This document shows positions 40,222 to 48,264 of a stretch of DNA of 64,000 nt, piece by piece (position 1 is the first letter of the stretch; every line of letters starts with the position of its first letter). Below the pieces are notes generated by a model that searched no databases, had not been told where the DNA came from, and saw only the letters and a program-made list of their open reading frames with translations. This DNA comes from Betaproteobacteria bacterium (GTDB taxonomy: Bacteria > Pseudomonadota > Gammaproteobacteria > Burkholderiales > Rhodocyclaceae). The stretch covers positions 1,439,001 through 1,503,000 of the forward strand of contig JADJXY010000002.1 of the NCBI GenBank assembly GCA_016720065.1. The letters are read 5' to 3'. The position numbers and the translations under genes are program-made.

Positions 40222-41994
40222 TCAGGCTGTCACAGGGTGGCAATTGGCCAGGGCACGCAAACGCTCGACGCCAACCGGTTCGTCCTGGATTAACGGTACA
40301 ACTGCGTAACGGACGGCATGGGTATGGGCCACTAGGTCAATCTGGGCCAGTTCATTGACGGCGCGTTGGCGCAGCAACGGCGAAGACGACTGCACCGCCG
40401 CCACGCTGTTGTTGATGACCCAGGCCCAGGGCTCGATGCCGGCACGACGCAAATCCGACTGCAGGTTGGCTGCTTCGAGCACTGGCGTCGTTTCGGCCAG
40501 CGTCGCAATCAGCACCTTGGTCTGCTTGGCATCCTGCAACTGCATCATCGGCGTCGTGTAGTGCATGTCCTTGCCGCTCATCTGGCGGGCGATTTCGCGG
40601 TGATAGGCACCGGTCGCATCGAGCAGCAACAAGGTGTGGCCGGTTGGCGCCGTATCCATGACGACGAATTTCTTGCCGGCTTCGCGGATGACACGGGAGA
40701 AAGCCTGGAAGACGGCAATTTCCTCGGTGCAGGGCGAGCGCAGATCCTCCTCCAGCAGCGCCCGGCCCTGAGCATCCAGCGTCGCCCCTTTGCTCTCCAG
40801 AACATGCTGGCGATATCGCTCGGTTTCGGCCTGCGGATCGATACGGCTGACCGTCAGATGTTCAAGACTGCCGGCCAGGGTTTCCGACAAATGCGCAGCC
40901 GGATCCGAGGTCGTCAGATGAACCGGCAAGCCCCGGCTGGCCAGTTCGACAGCAACCGCAGCCGCCAGCGTCGTTTTGCCAACCCCGCCCTTGCCCATCA
41001 GCATGACCAGTCCATGGCCATCGGCGGCAATGCCATCGACCAGCACGGCCAGGCTAGGAACCTCAGGGAGCACCGCCGCTGCGGGAATATCCGATGCCGC
41101 ATCAAAGGCACTGGCAACCAGCAACTTCCGGAGTGCATCCAGACCAACCAGATTGAACGGTTTCAAGCCGACCTGATCGATGGGCAAGGCTTTCAGAACT
41201 GCCGGGATCTCAAGCAAGGCAGCCTGCTCACGGTTGTAGATGGCTTTGGCCAGGAGATCGCTACTCACGGCGGATTCGGGCAGTACGCCATTGATCACCA
41301 GGTACTGCTGCTTGAGGCCGATACCAGCCAGTTCTTCATGCGTCCGCGCGACCTCGCGCAAGGTCGCTGCCTGGGCGCGGGCAACCAGGATCAGCCGCGT
41401 CCGCACTGGATCGGCCAACGCTTCAACCGCAGATTTGTATTGGGTGCGTTGCTTTTCCAGTCCAGCCAGAGGCCCCAGACAGGAAGCGTCGCCTTTGCCC
41501 TCTTCAAGGAAGCCAGTCCATGCCCCGGGCAATTGCAGCAGGCGGATGGTGTGGCCAGTCGGCGCGGTATCGAAAATGATGTGATCGTAACCGGCCACCA
41601 GCGCCGAATCGGTCAGCAACGCGGTGAACTCGTCGAATGCGGCAATTTCTGTCGTACATGCGCCCGACAACTGCTCTTCGATGCCCTTCACCACGGCCTC
41701 CGGCAATACGCCACGCACCGGACCGACAATCCGGTCCCGATAGGCTTGGGCCGCCGCCTGCGGATCGATTTCCAGCGCAAACAAACCCGGAACAGCCTCG
41801 ATGCCGACAATGCGGTTACCGATTTCCACGCCAAATACCTGGCCGACATTGGAAGCCGGATCGGTACTGACCAGCAGAACGCGATGTCCGGCTTCAGCCA
41901 ACTGGATTGAGGTGGCACAAGCAATCGAGGTTTTACCTACCCCGCCTTTGCCGGTGAAAAACAGATAGCGCGGCGGCTGTTCAAGGAATTTCAT
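40222..41994 (-). CDS. arsA: arsenite-transporting ATPase ArsA
   Basis: The 590-residue protein has two homologous halves, each with a deviant Walker A (FFTGKGGVGKTS; LMGKGGVGKTT) and a signature DTAPTGHT. Likely As(III)-binding Cys are in LSGACTTEIAAF, EGKGDASCLGPL and RSPCTEEIAVF. It binds Acr3 to drive efflux and receives metalloid from ArsD. ATG 41994 (MKFLEQPPRYLFF) is chosen because the longer frame runs through the arsD end. It lies 16 bases after arsD. Confidence 0.95.
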   Translation of the reverse strand: MKFLEQPPRYLFFTGKGGVGKTSIACATSIQLAEAGHRVLLVSTDPASNVGQVFGVEIGNRIVGIEAVPGLFALEIDPQAAAQAYRDRIVGPVRGVLPEAVVKGIEEQLSGACTTEIAAFDEFTALLTDSALVAGYDHIIFDTAPTGHTIRLLQLPGAWTGFLEEGKGDASCLGPLAGLEKQRTQYKSAVEALADPVRTRLILVARAQAATLREVARTHEELAGIGLKQQYLVINGVLPESAVSSDLLAKAIYNREQAALLEIPAVLKALPIDQVGLKPFNLVGLDALRKLLVASAFDAASDIPAAAVLPEVPSLAVLVDGIAADGHGLVMLMGKGGVGKTTLAAAVAVELASRGLPVHLTTSDPAAHLSETLAGSLEHLTVSRIDPQAETERYRQHVLESKGATLDAQGRALLEEDLRSPCTEEIAVFQAFSRVIREAGKKFVVMDTAPTGHTLLLLDATGAYHREIARQMSGKDMHYTTPMMQLQDAKQTKVLIATLAETTPVLEAANLQSDLRRAGIEPWAWVINNSVAAVQSSSPLLRQRAVNELAQIDLVAHTHAVRYAVVPLIQDEPVGVERLRALANCHPVTA

Positions 41995-42010
41995 GGCGAC
42001 CCTTATTTGA

Positions 42011-42376
42011 TTAGCAGCACTTGGAACCGCTGCAACAGCTTTTGGCCGGCGCCTCTGCGTCGACCGCAGCAGCGTCAGTTTTTGCCCAGCGCGCCAACTC
42101 GGCACGGTTCGGATAACGACCAGCCAGGGCAAATTCGCCATCGACCAGGATCAGCGGCAACGCCTCTTGACCCGAACGCTCAAGGAAGCCTTTGACCACG
42201 GCATTTTCAGCGAAGGCCATGGGCTGCTGGGCAAGGTTGAAGCGTTCAACTTGCGCCCCTTGCTGCTTTGCCCAATCGACATCGGCAGAAAAGCTGACCA
42301 GTTGCTGGTCGACATCAACGCCACAAACGCCTGTGCTGCAGCACAAGGCGGGATCGAAAACTTGAATCACTGACAT
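42011..42376 (-). CDS. arsD: ArsD arsenic metallochaperone
   Basis: The 121-residue protein has the vicinal Cys pair Cys12-Cys13 plus Cys18 (ALCCSTGVCG), which transfers As(III) to ArsA. C-terminal CC pairs (KSCCSGSKCC) are seen in many ArsD proteins. It also acts as a weak repressor in some systems. AAGGAGCAATCTC precedes the ATG. Confidence 0.95.
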   Translation of the reverse strand: MSVIQVFDPALCCSTGVCGVDVDQQLVSFSADVDWAKQQGAQVERFNLAQQPMAFAENAVVKGFLERSGQEALPLILVDGEFALAGRYPNRAELARWAKTDAAAVDAEAPAKSCCSGSKCC

Positions 42377-42447
42377 GAGATTGCTCCTTGAAAAGGTATG
42401 CCTAATTCACCGGCACTATTGAATGCACCAGCCCTAAAAATTCCGTT

Positions 42448-42903
42448 TCACCTGGCTGTTTGAGATTCCGACCTCAAACTGTCGATCAACTCTCCAATCG
42501 CAAGCTCCAACTGGCGGAAGGACTTCAAAAATGCGCGATCCAGTTCGTCATGTGTGCCCGTTGCCTCCTCCGGGTCTGAAATTGGCCAGCACACGGCATC
42601 TTGCCCACTGATCGATCGGACACTACTGAGCAGTGCTGAATCTTCGCAAATCGTTATGACTTTTTGCGGTTTGATAAATACGTGTTCAATCGGCTTGGGT
42701 TTGAGCAGATGTGTCGGAATTGCATACCGGCTCAGCAATGAAACCACCCGTAGATGAACGTCTTTTGCCGGCTGGTATCCGGCACTGGCGGCAAGCCAAC
42801 CATGCGGCGCCAAATGATTGAATATCGCCTCCGCCATAATGGACCGACAGGAATTGCCCCCATCAACGAACAACACGCTCACAGCGATGGGCTCACTGGT
42901 CAC
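42448..42903 (-). CDS. ArsC-like LMW phosphatase paralogue lacking the catalytic Cys
   Basis: The 151-residue protein is a diverged low-molecular-weight phosphatase/arsenate reductase relative. The P-loop reads FVDGGNSCRS where ArsC has LCTGNSCRS, so the nucleophilic Cys of the CX5R loop is Asp. N, S, C, R and S of the loop are kept. Asp in ISDPEEATG, the general-acid position, is also kept. It lies 42 bases downstream of a normal arsC and upstream of arsD. Catalysis by the standard thiol mechanism is unlikely; a binding or regulatory role is possible. Confidence 0.72.
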   Translation of the reverse strand: MTSEPIAVSVLFVDGGNSCRSIMAEAIFNHLAPHGWLAASAGYQPAKDVHLRVVSLLSRYAIPTHLLKPKPIEHVFIKPQKVITICEDSALLSSVRSISGQDAVCWPISDPEEATGTHDELDRAFLKSFRQLELAIGELIDSLRSESQTAR

Positions 42904-42945
42904 CCGTCACACCCTTCGAGGCAATGGAGTCCACGCCACAGGCCC

Positions 42946-43452
42946 TTATTCCTGAGCAGCCGCTTCCTCGTGAATCCGCTTGGCAGCAGCCTTGATGTCT
43001 GCCGCAGACATTGTCTCAAGCGGCAACGCAAGGAAGGCCTTGATGCGGCGTTCCAACTGCTGATAGGCAACTTCAAAGGCTTCAACACGAGCCGACATCG
43101 GCTCGACATGCGCAGGATCGGGAATACCCCAGTGCGCGGTAGTCGGATGACCGATCCAGACAGGACAGGTTTCGCCAGCGGCACTCGCACAGACCGTAAA
43201 AATGTAGTCAATCTCGGGAGCCCCCGGGGCAGCAAATTCGTCCCACGACTTGCTTCGCGCTTCTGGCAAGGGAACGCCGTGCTTTTCAAGCGTTTCCAGG
43301 GCGACCGGATTCACTTTCCCCGACGGTTGGCTACCCGCCGAGTAAGCACGAATCCGACCTTGCCCAAGGTGGTTGAACAAAGCTTCACCAAGAATGGACC
43401 GTGCTGAATTCCCGGTACAGAGGACAAGTACGTTGCAGGTTGTTTTGGACAT
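42946..43452 (-). CDS. arsC: thioredoxin-type arsenate reductase
   Basis: The protein of 168 residues begins MSKTTCNVLVLCTGNSARS, with the P-loop Cys and Arg of the LMW-phosphatase-type ArsC. The second and third redox Cys are in FTVCASAAGETCPVW, and the acid loop is GIPDPAHVEP. It reduces As(V) to As(III). A GTG at 43464 (adding MINP) is an alternative start; neither has a strong ribosome site. The C-terminus is about 25 residues longer than usual. Confidence 0.92.
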   Translation of the reverse strand: MSKTTCNVLVLCTGNSARSILGEALFNHLGQGRIRAYSAGSQPSGKVNPVALETLEKHGVPLPEARSKSWDEFAAPGAPEIDYIFTVCASAAGETCPVWIGHPTTAHWGIPDPAHVEPMSARVEAFEVAYQQLERRIKAFLALPLETMSAADIKAAAKRIHEEAAAQE

Positions 43453-43472
43453 GGGATTGATCACTATTCGAG

Positions 43473-43811
43473 TTACTTAGGAAGATTTTCAGGATCACAG
43501 GGAACAACTTCGATCCCGCAGGCGGTACCGCTGCAGCAGTGCTCTGTCAGGTAGGCCAGAAGGTCATTCATCGCTGGATAATTCGCCGAGTAGTAGACAA
43601 AGCGCCCGGACTGGCTGGAGCGAACCAAACCGGCGATGGCCAACTCCTTCAAATGAAACGAAAGGCGTCCGTTAGCTTCTGTGCCAAGGCGCTCAGCAAT
43701 AGCGCCCACGGAAAGCCCCTCAGCCCCCGCTTGAACGAGCAAGCGGAATATCTGCAAACGAGTTTCTTGCGCCAGCGCACCTAGCGCGGCAACGGCTTCT
43801 TTGATAGTCAT
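43473..43811 (-). CDS. arsR: ArsR-family repressor with C-terminal Cys triad
   Basis: The 112-residue winged-helix repressor has DNA-binding region EANGRLSFHLKELAIAGLV. It lacks the ELCVCDL sensor of E. coli ArsR. A C-terminal EHCCSGTACG carries a vicinal Cys pair plus a third Cys, as in the Acidithiobacillus ferrooxidans type, and there is one further Cys (VPCDP). It represses the ars operon until As(III) binds. No ribosome site precedes ATG 43811, which abuts the operator. Confidence 0.93.
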   Translation of the reverse strand: MTIKEAVAALGALAQETRLQIFRLLVQAGAEGLSVGAIAERLGTEANGRLSFHLKELAIAGLVRSSQSGRFVYYSANYPAMNDLLAYLTEHCCSGTACGIEVVPCDPENLPK

Positions 43812-43813
43812 AT

Positions 43814-43846
43814 TTCTATAATAATAGAATTGTATAAATCGCTCAA
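43814..43846 (-). promoter_or_regulatory. ars promoter and ArsR operator
   Basis: The inverted repeat TTCTAT (43814-43819)/ATAGAA (43824-43829) lies 2 bases upstream of the arsR start. On the minus strand, TTGAGC (43841-43846) and TATTAT (43818-43823), 17 bases apart, form a sigma-70-like promoter whose -10 is inside the dyad. Transcription would begin at or next to the ATG, so arsR may be leaderless. A TACAAT at 43829-43834 is an alternative -10. Confidence 0.6.
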
Positions 43847-43912
43847 CGACAGTTTTGTTACAAGAGTTAAGTGCTGTCGTGAGCGACCCCGGCTCAATTT
43901 CAGGGAGTGTTA

Positions 43913-43966
43913 TGTTGACGCGCGTTGAAAACTGACCAGGTGGTCAAATTTAAACGCGCGCCGACA
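43913..43966. mobile_element. 54-bp mini-element of two IS21-like inverted repeats
   Basis: Two 27-bp arms are symmetric about 43939.5. The left arm starts TGTTGACGCGCGTT and ends TGACCAG; the right arm read inward starts TGTCGGCGCGCGTT and ends TGACCAC. Nothing lies between them. AGTGTTA flanks both sides (43906-43912 and 43967-43973), a perfect 7-bp target duplication. The ends resemble those of the IS21 family (TGTTGA...AACTGACC) but differ from the IS21 copy in this window. Confidence 0.75.
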
Positions 43967-43987
43967 AGTGTTAATCAAGGAGTAGCT

Positions 43988-44221
43988 ATGCGCATTCTAT
44001 TTATTCTTCTGGCTGCAATTTCCATAAACGCATTTGCCGCCGATGCCACGCCATCAACCACGCAGGATCGGGCAACTCAGGCCCCCCAGTGTTACAACGG
44101 GGATGATGGGAAGTTCTACAAAGTCGGCGAGAAGGCAACGATTTCCGGAGTACCTCTGGTTTGCGAAGCGACTGCCGATAAGAAGAACGCCCAGTGGTTA
44201 GGTGTGAAGCACACAAAATAA
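43988..44221 (+). CDS. secreted DUF1496-like protein
   Basis: The 77-residue protein has a signal peptide (MRILFILLAAISINAFAADA). A short mature domain, CYNGDDGKFYKVGEKATI...VPLVCEA, has the two-Cys DUF1496 pattern. AAGGAGTAGCT precedes ATG 43988; longer open frame upstream runs through the mini-element. It is oriented away from the ars operon. Function unknown. Confidence 0.75.
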   Translation: MRILFILLAAISINAFAADATPSTTQDRATQAPQCYNGDDGKFYKVGEKATISGVPLVCEATADKKNAQWLGVKHTK

Positions 44222-44240
44222 GCCTAAACAGATATGCCAA

Positions 44241-44272
44241 ACGGGCTTGGCCGAAGGAGCATCCAAGCCCGT
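44241..44272 (+). terminator. 10-bp perfect hairpin after DUF1496 gene
   Basis: ACGGGCTTGG (44241-44250) pairs perfectly with CCAAGCCCGT (44263-44272), 20 bases after the stop. No T-tract follows, so it is at best a weak or Rho-assisted terminator. Bases 44273-44544 show nothing else that I can support. Confidence 0.4.
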
Positions 44273-44544
44273 AGCGAGAATTGAGTCGTGTTGAGTCGAC
44301 TCCGCTCCACGGAAATGCCTAATCAATATGCATTTAGCGCTCTGGCAACCTATTTGCCGGTAGCCCCCTGCATATGCCCCCACTCCCGGGAGACGCCACA
44401 GCCTCGACGGCCTACTCTCTGCTCATGCATTCACATAGAGGTACCTCTACCTGCCGATTATCGCCATCTGGGGTCTAGCCTATATCCGCATCTTCTTCGA
44501 TGCGACACCCCGAGTGCCGCCTGAACACCAAGCCTTGTCCTGTC

Positions 44545-46098
44545 CTAATCCTGAAACGCTTGGGTGACAGCTTCGACGATTTCTGCCCACACACCGGGCT
44601 GCCGCAACACCGGCATTTCCTTGGCAAGCACATTGCTGAGTTCGCCACGGTTCTGCTCAAGCGAGCGCAGCACCCTGTCCGCCTGTTGGTCCGGCATCTC
44701 GACCACTTCCTTAAGTGCAGCGCGCGCCCGTGCATGGCTGCGCAGGTAACGAGACTCTTCGCGCATCTGTTCGGTCAGGGTCCGCCCGATGACGTTGGAC
44801 AGGAACACCACGTGAGGCCCCAGATCGGGATAACGCCACAGCGACCTGGCCTGTTCGGCTCCGTGGAAGGCGAAATTTGACACCACGCCATCCTGGTAGG
44901 TGGTCTGCACTGGCTCGAACACGATCTGCTCCCGCACGGCCTGTATCAGGGGCTTGGATACCTCATCCAGCACCCGGTCATAGCCGCGCCGCTCCCCGGC
45001 GTCGTCCGTGATGACGGCGGATAGGGGCAGAATCACAGGCTCTGGGATCACGCCATCGCGACGCAAGACGTCGTTGACCAGGAATCGATGTACACGGCCA
45101 TTACCGTCGGCCAGTGGGTGGATGTAAACAAAGCCGAAAGCCGCCACTGCGCTACGCATCGTGGGCGACTGACCTTGCGTTCTTTCCAGGAATGTCTGCA
45201 GCCCGTCCAGCATCGCGGCGATCTCGTCAACCGGTGGCGCCACGTAGTGCACGACCTCCTGGTAGCGCACCATCTCGCCGACGAACACGGGAGACTGGCG
45301 CACCCCGAAATGGGTAATCGTTGTCCGATCGCCCAGGATTTCCCGCTGCAACTCGGCCAGCGCGGCATCGCAAAACGGTAAATCCCCCTGACCGGTGCGC
45401 CGCGCCATCACATCCGCAAAACGCTGCACCCGCCCTGCCCGATCGGCTTCTCCTTCGATGGCAAAGCTTGCTTTGCTCTCTCGCAGCGTCATCCAGACTG
45501 CTGCCCGCATCAGCAGGTCTTCGCCAAACTCGGCGGTCAGTTCCCCGAACAGGCGTGGCACGTCCAGACTGGCAGCCCGATTCACCGCATCGGTCTTGAC
45601 CACCATTGGGCAAAAACTCCGAGCACCCGGCAGGTTGTCATTCACCCGCCAGCGCTGCACTTTGACGACCCGGTCGGGCGATGCCGCCACCAGTTTGGCG
45701 TCGTCAATGGCATCAATGTAATTACCCCCCAGGCGCTCCGGCACCGCCAGCGTCTCTCCTGTCAGCCACTCGTACAGGAAGGCGGCCCGACGGGCATACT
45801 GCCCGGTCGGTTCGGCCATGACCCAGGCTTGAACGAAATCCGGACCGCTTCGCCCGAAGAGGCGAGCGAGGAATTCCAGATGGGGTACCTCGTGACGAAG
45901 GTGAAACTGTAGGTGCGCTGCCGACTCTGCAACTGGCCGCATGACCTCCGTATAGACCTCCGAACGGAAGCCGTTGTCGACTTGGGTCGCTCGCCGCCCC
46001 CCAATCTGACTGACCACAGGCGATCTCCCCAGCGGCATCACTCCGTAGGTCTGCGCCAGCCAGGCAGCGCCAATCAGTTCTGTCGGTAGTCCAGTCAT
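44545..46098 (-). CDS. Fic-domain protein (AMP-transferase-like) with intramolecular inhibitory motif
   Basis: The 517-residue protein has the catalytic Fic motif HPLADGNGRVHR (327-338) and an inhibitory alpha-inh motif SFAIEGE (211-217, S/T-x-x-x-E-G) N-terminal to it, i.e. a class II self-inhibited Fic. Such enzymes transfer AMP or other nucleotide groups to proteins. GGAGACGCCGC precedes ATG 46098 (MTGLPTELIG); an upstream extension to 46164 lacks support. It is probably a single-gene transcript; targets unknown. Confidence 0.88.
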   Translation of the reverse strand: MTGLPTELIGAAWLAQTYGVMPLGRSPVVSQIGGRRATQVDNGFRSEVYTEVMRPVAESAAHLQFHLRHEVPHLEFLARLFGRSGPDFVQAWVMAEPTGQYARRAAFLYEWLTGETLAVPERLGGNYIDAIDDAKLVAASPDRVVKVQRWRVNDNLPGARSFCPMVVKTDAVNRAASLDVPRLFGELTAEFGEDLLMRAAVWMTLRESKASFAIEGEADRAGRVQRFADVMARRTGQGDLPFCDAALAELQREILGDRTTITHFGVRQSPVFVGEMVRYQEVVHYVAPPVDEIAAMLDGLQTFLERTQGQSPTMRSAVAAFGFVYIHPLADGNGRVHRFLVNDVLRRDGVIPEPVILPLSAVITDDAGERRGYDRVLDEVSKPLIQAVREQIVFEPVQTTYQDGVVSNFAFHGAEQARSLWRYPDLGPHVVFLSNVIGRTLTEQMREESRYLRSHARARAALKEVVEMPDQQADRVLRSLEQNRGELSNVLAKEMPVLRQPGVWAEIVEAVTQAFQD

Positions 46099-46132
46099 GC
46101 GGCGTCTCCAGAGAATACGGTTTTCGTTTGCA

Positions 46133-46229
46133 CAAAAACGATGATGCAAGCAAGGAGTCGACATCCACTTGGTTAAGGCTGCGTCAAATCAATTATATTC
46201 AATGCTTGTTGCTCAAAAACGATTATGCA
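46133..46229. repeat. two copies of a 16-bp motif upstream of fic
   Basis: CAAAAACGATGATGCA (46133-46148) and CAAAAACGATTATGCA (46214-46229) differ at one base and lie 81 bp apart. Each sits within a TTGC/GCAA framed dyad. They may be operators for fic, or for the small XRE gene at 46453-46707. Bases 46230-46452 contain no supported gene. Confidence 0.55.
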
Positions 46230-46452
46230 GCAAATTAACCCGCCCTCCAACCCTCTTCAAAGGGCGGGAAGAAATGACCTGAATATACACAGCAGGGTCT
46301 TCGACAACAGAAATTCGTACCCAACACTGAGCCCCCGAAAAATTCCTATAGGAACAAGATTTTTGTATTTTCAGAACGTGATCAAGGTATTTATACACCC
46401 TAGCTGCCTGGAGGCTTAGTGACGTTCTTGCCACCGGCAAGGATGTCGAGCT

Positions 46453-46707
46453 TTATGGAAAATCACCTTGGCGCTGCTCTGCCAAGATGTCCTCGAGCGT
46501 GCGCACATGCCCAAGCTTTGCCAGTTTCAAGTCATAGCCAGCAGTTTCGAGCAGGCGTACCAGCGCAGACACGCTCATATCGCCCTTGGCCAGAGTTTCC
46601 ATGCGCGTCACGGTTGTGCGCGAAACACCGGCCCGCTGTGCGAGTCCATCCTGACTCAGCCGCGCTTCACGGCGAGCATCGGCTTCGTGCTGCAGGTGAT
46701 GCTGCAT
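46453..46707 (-). CDS. small XRE-family helix-turn-helix protein
   Basis: The 84-residue protein has an HTH (RREARLSQDGLAQRAGVSRT then TVTRMETLAKGDMSVSALVR) and a C-terminal LRTLEDILAEQ-like tail. Size and layout resemble antitoxin-type or orphan XRE regulators. It is encoded upstream of fic on the same strand, 354 bases away, so a role in fic control is possible. The start is uncertain because no strong ribosome site is visible. Confidence 0.7.
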   Translation of the reverse strand: MQHHLQHEADARREARLSQDGLAQRAGVSRTTVTRMETLAKGDMSVSALVRLLETAGYDLKLAKLGHVRTLEDILAEQRQGDFP

Positions 46708-46857
46708 CTGCTGTTGCTGCCTTGCGTCTCATTGGTGGTCGGGGTGCTGGCCGGGCGGGCACTGGGGTGTTTTCACCGACGTGGATGAGGCATTAGCCGC
46801 GTCAGGTGTCGGCCCACTTGGCTGCATTTATAAAAATCGACCCGACTCATCGCCTTT

Positions 46858-48264
46858 TTACAGTTGCCCACCAACTGGCAAGGACAGTGTGAATCGCGTG
46901 ATGCCTTCTGCCGACCTCACGCTGACATCACCACCATGAGCGATCAAGATGGAGCGCGTGATGGCTAATCCTAGGCCTGAGCCTTCGGTTGTTCGTTGGC
47001 GGGCACTGTCGGTCCGGTAGAAACGATCAAACAGGCGAGGCAGATGCTCGGCCGCGATACATGACCCCGTGTTTTCCACTGTCAATTTAACCTCCTCATC
47101 GCCCTGCGTTTCGATCCGGACCGTTACCGTTCCACCAACCGGGGTGTAGCGCAGCGCATTGGAAAGCAGGTTACTGATCGCCCGACGTAGCATCAGACGG
47201 TCGCCGGATACGGTGCCATGACCAATGACAGACAGATGGATTTCCTTTTCCTCGGCCAGCACCCCATAGAACTCCAGCAATTCGGCAACTTCGTCGGCCA
47301 GTTCGAGTGGCTCCGGGTGCGGGATGAGTTGGTTATTCTCTGCCTTAGCCAGGAAAAGCATGTCGGCGATCATCCGGGACAGGCGCTCGAACTCTTCCGC
47401 ATTGGATGCCAGAATGTCCCGATATTCGTCGGCCGATCTGGCGCGCGACAGCGTGACCTGAGTTTGGGTCAGCAAGTTGCTGACTGGTGTTCTCAGTTCA
47501 TGGGCAAGGTCGGACGAAAAATCCGACAGCCGCTGGAAGGACTCTTCCAGCCGAGACAGCATGTCGTTCAAGGTGTTCGCCAAGTCGCCCAGTTCAAGGG
47601 GAATAGCATCGACCGGCAGACGGGTGTGCAGTCGGTTGGCGGTGATCGCGGCAGCTTGACGCTTTATCGTCTGCAGCGGCGCCAGTCCGCGCCGGACGAC
47701 AAACCAGCCGAGCAGCCCCATGGCCAGCGTGGCGAGTAGCATGAAAACCCACAAGGTTTGCCGGAACGCGCCCATGAAATGCTCGTGATGCGATATTTCG
47801 GTGGCTACCACGACTGTGTACGAGGACCCCGCCTGGCCTCGGGTGGTCAGTGTGGCCGAAATGCCTCGCCATGGGAGACCATCGTCGGCGACCCATTTGA
47901 TCGGGCGTCCACCACCGGTCGCCAGTCGATCGCTGAGCAATTCAGTGGGCAGAACAAGCCCCACATGGGCATCCAAGCGTTGCCGATTAGGTCCGACCAC
48001 GGCAATAACCAAACCGTGATGCCCAGTCAAAGCCTCATCCAACTGTTTTGCCAGCGTCTCGCCACTTGGCGTGGCCAGCGCTTTCTCAAGAACATGCTTG
48101 GCCAACTCCATTTTGCCGGCCAGCACCTCGATGTCCTGCTCTTCGAAGTGTTGTTCCACCGAGCGCCCGATCAACAAGCCGAGCAGGAACAGCACGAATA
48201 CCGACGCCAATGCAAACCACAAGGTCAAGTGAAGCGTCAGCGATCGACTCCGTGTTTGACTCAA
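46858..48264 (-). CDS. copS: heavy-metal sensor histidine kinase (CopS/CusS-like)
   Basis: The 468-residue protein has two membrane helices (about 12-30 and 167-185) flanking a periplasmic sensor. A HAMP segment follows, then the dimerisation box FSSDLAHELRTPV with the phospho-His. ATPase boxes are NLLSNALRY and GSGLGLAI. It overlaps copR by 4 bases (ATGA). Copper or silver sensing is inferred from the adjacent multicopper oxidase operon. Confidence 0.9.
   Translation of the reverse strand: MSQTRSRSLTLHLTLWFALASVFVLFLLGLLIGRSVEQHFEEQDIEVLAGKMELAKHVLEKALATPSGETLAKQLDEALTGHHGLVIAVVGPNRQRLDAHVGLVLPTELLSDRLATGGGRPIKWVADDGLPWRGISATLTTRGQAGSSYTVVVATEISHHEHFMGAFRQTLWVFMLLATLAMGLLGWFVVRRGLAPLQTIKRQAAAITANRLHTRLPVDAIPLELGDLANTLNDMLSRLEESFQRLSDFSSDLAHELRTPVSNLLTQTQVTLSRARSADEYRDILASNAEEFERLSRMIADMLFLAKAENNQLIPHPEPLELADEVAELLEFYGVLAEEKEIHLSVIGHGTVSGDRLMLRRAISNLLSNALRYTPVGGTVTVRIETQGDEEVKLTVENTGSCIAAEHLPRLFDRFYRTDSARQRTTEGSGLGLAITRSILIAHGGDVSVRSAEGITRFTLSLPVGGQL

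Noticed and set aside
40366..41910. 514-codon plus-strand frame opposite arsA
   Set aside because: Antisense shadow of arsA; low-complexity Gln/Arg composition.
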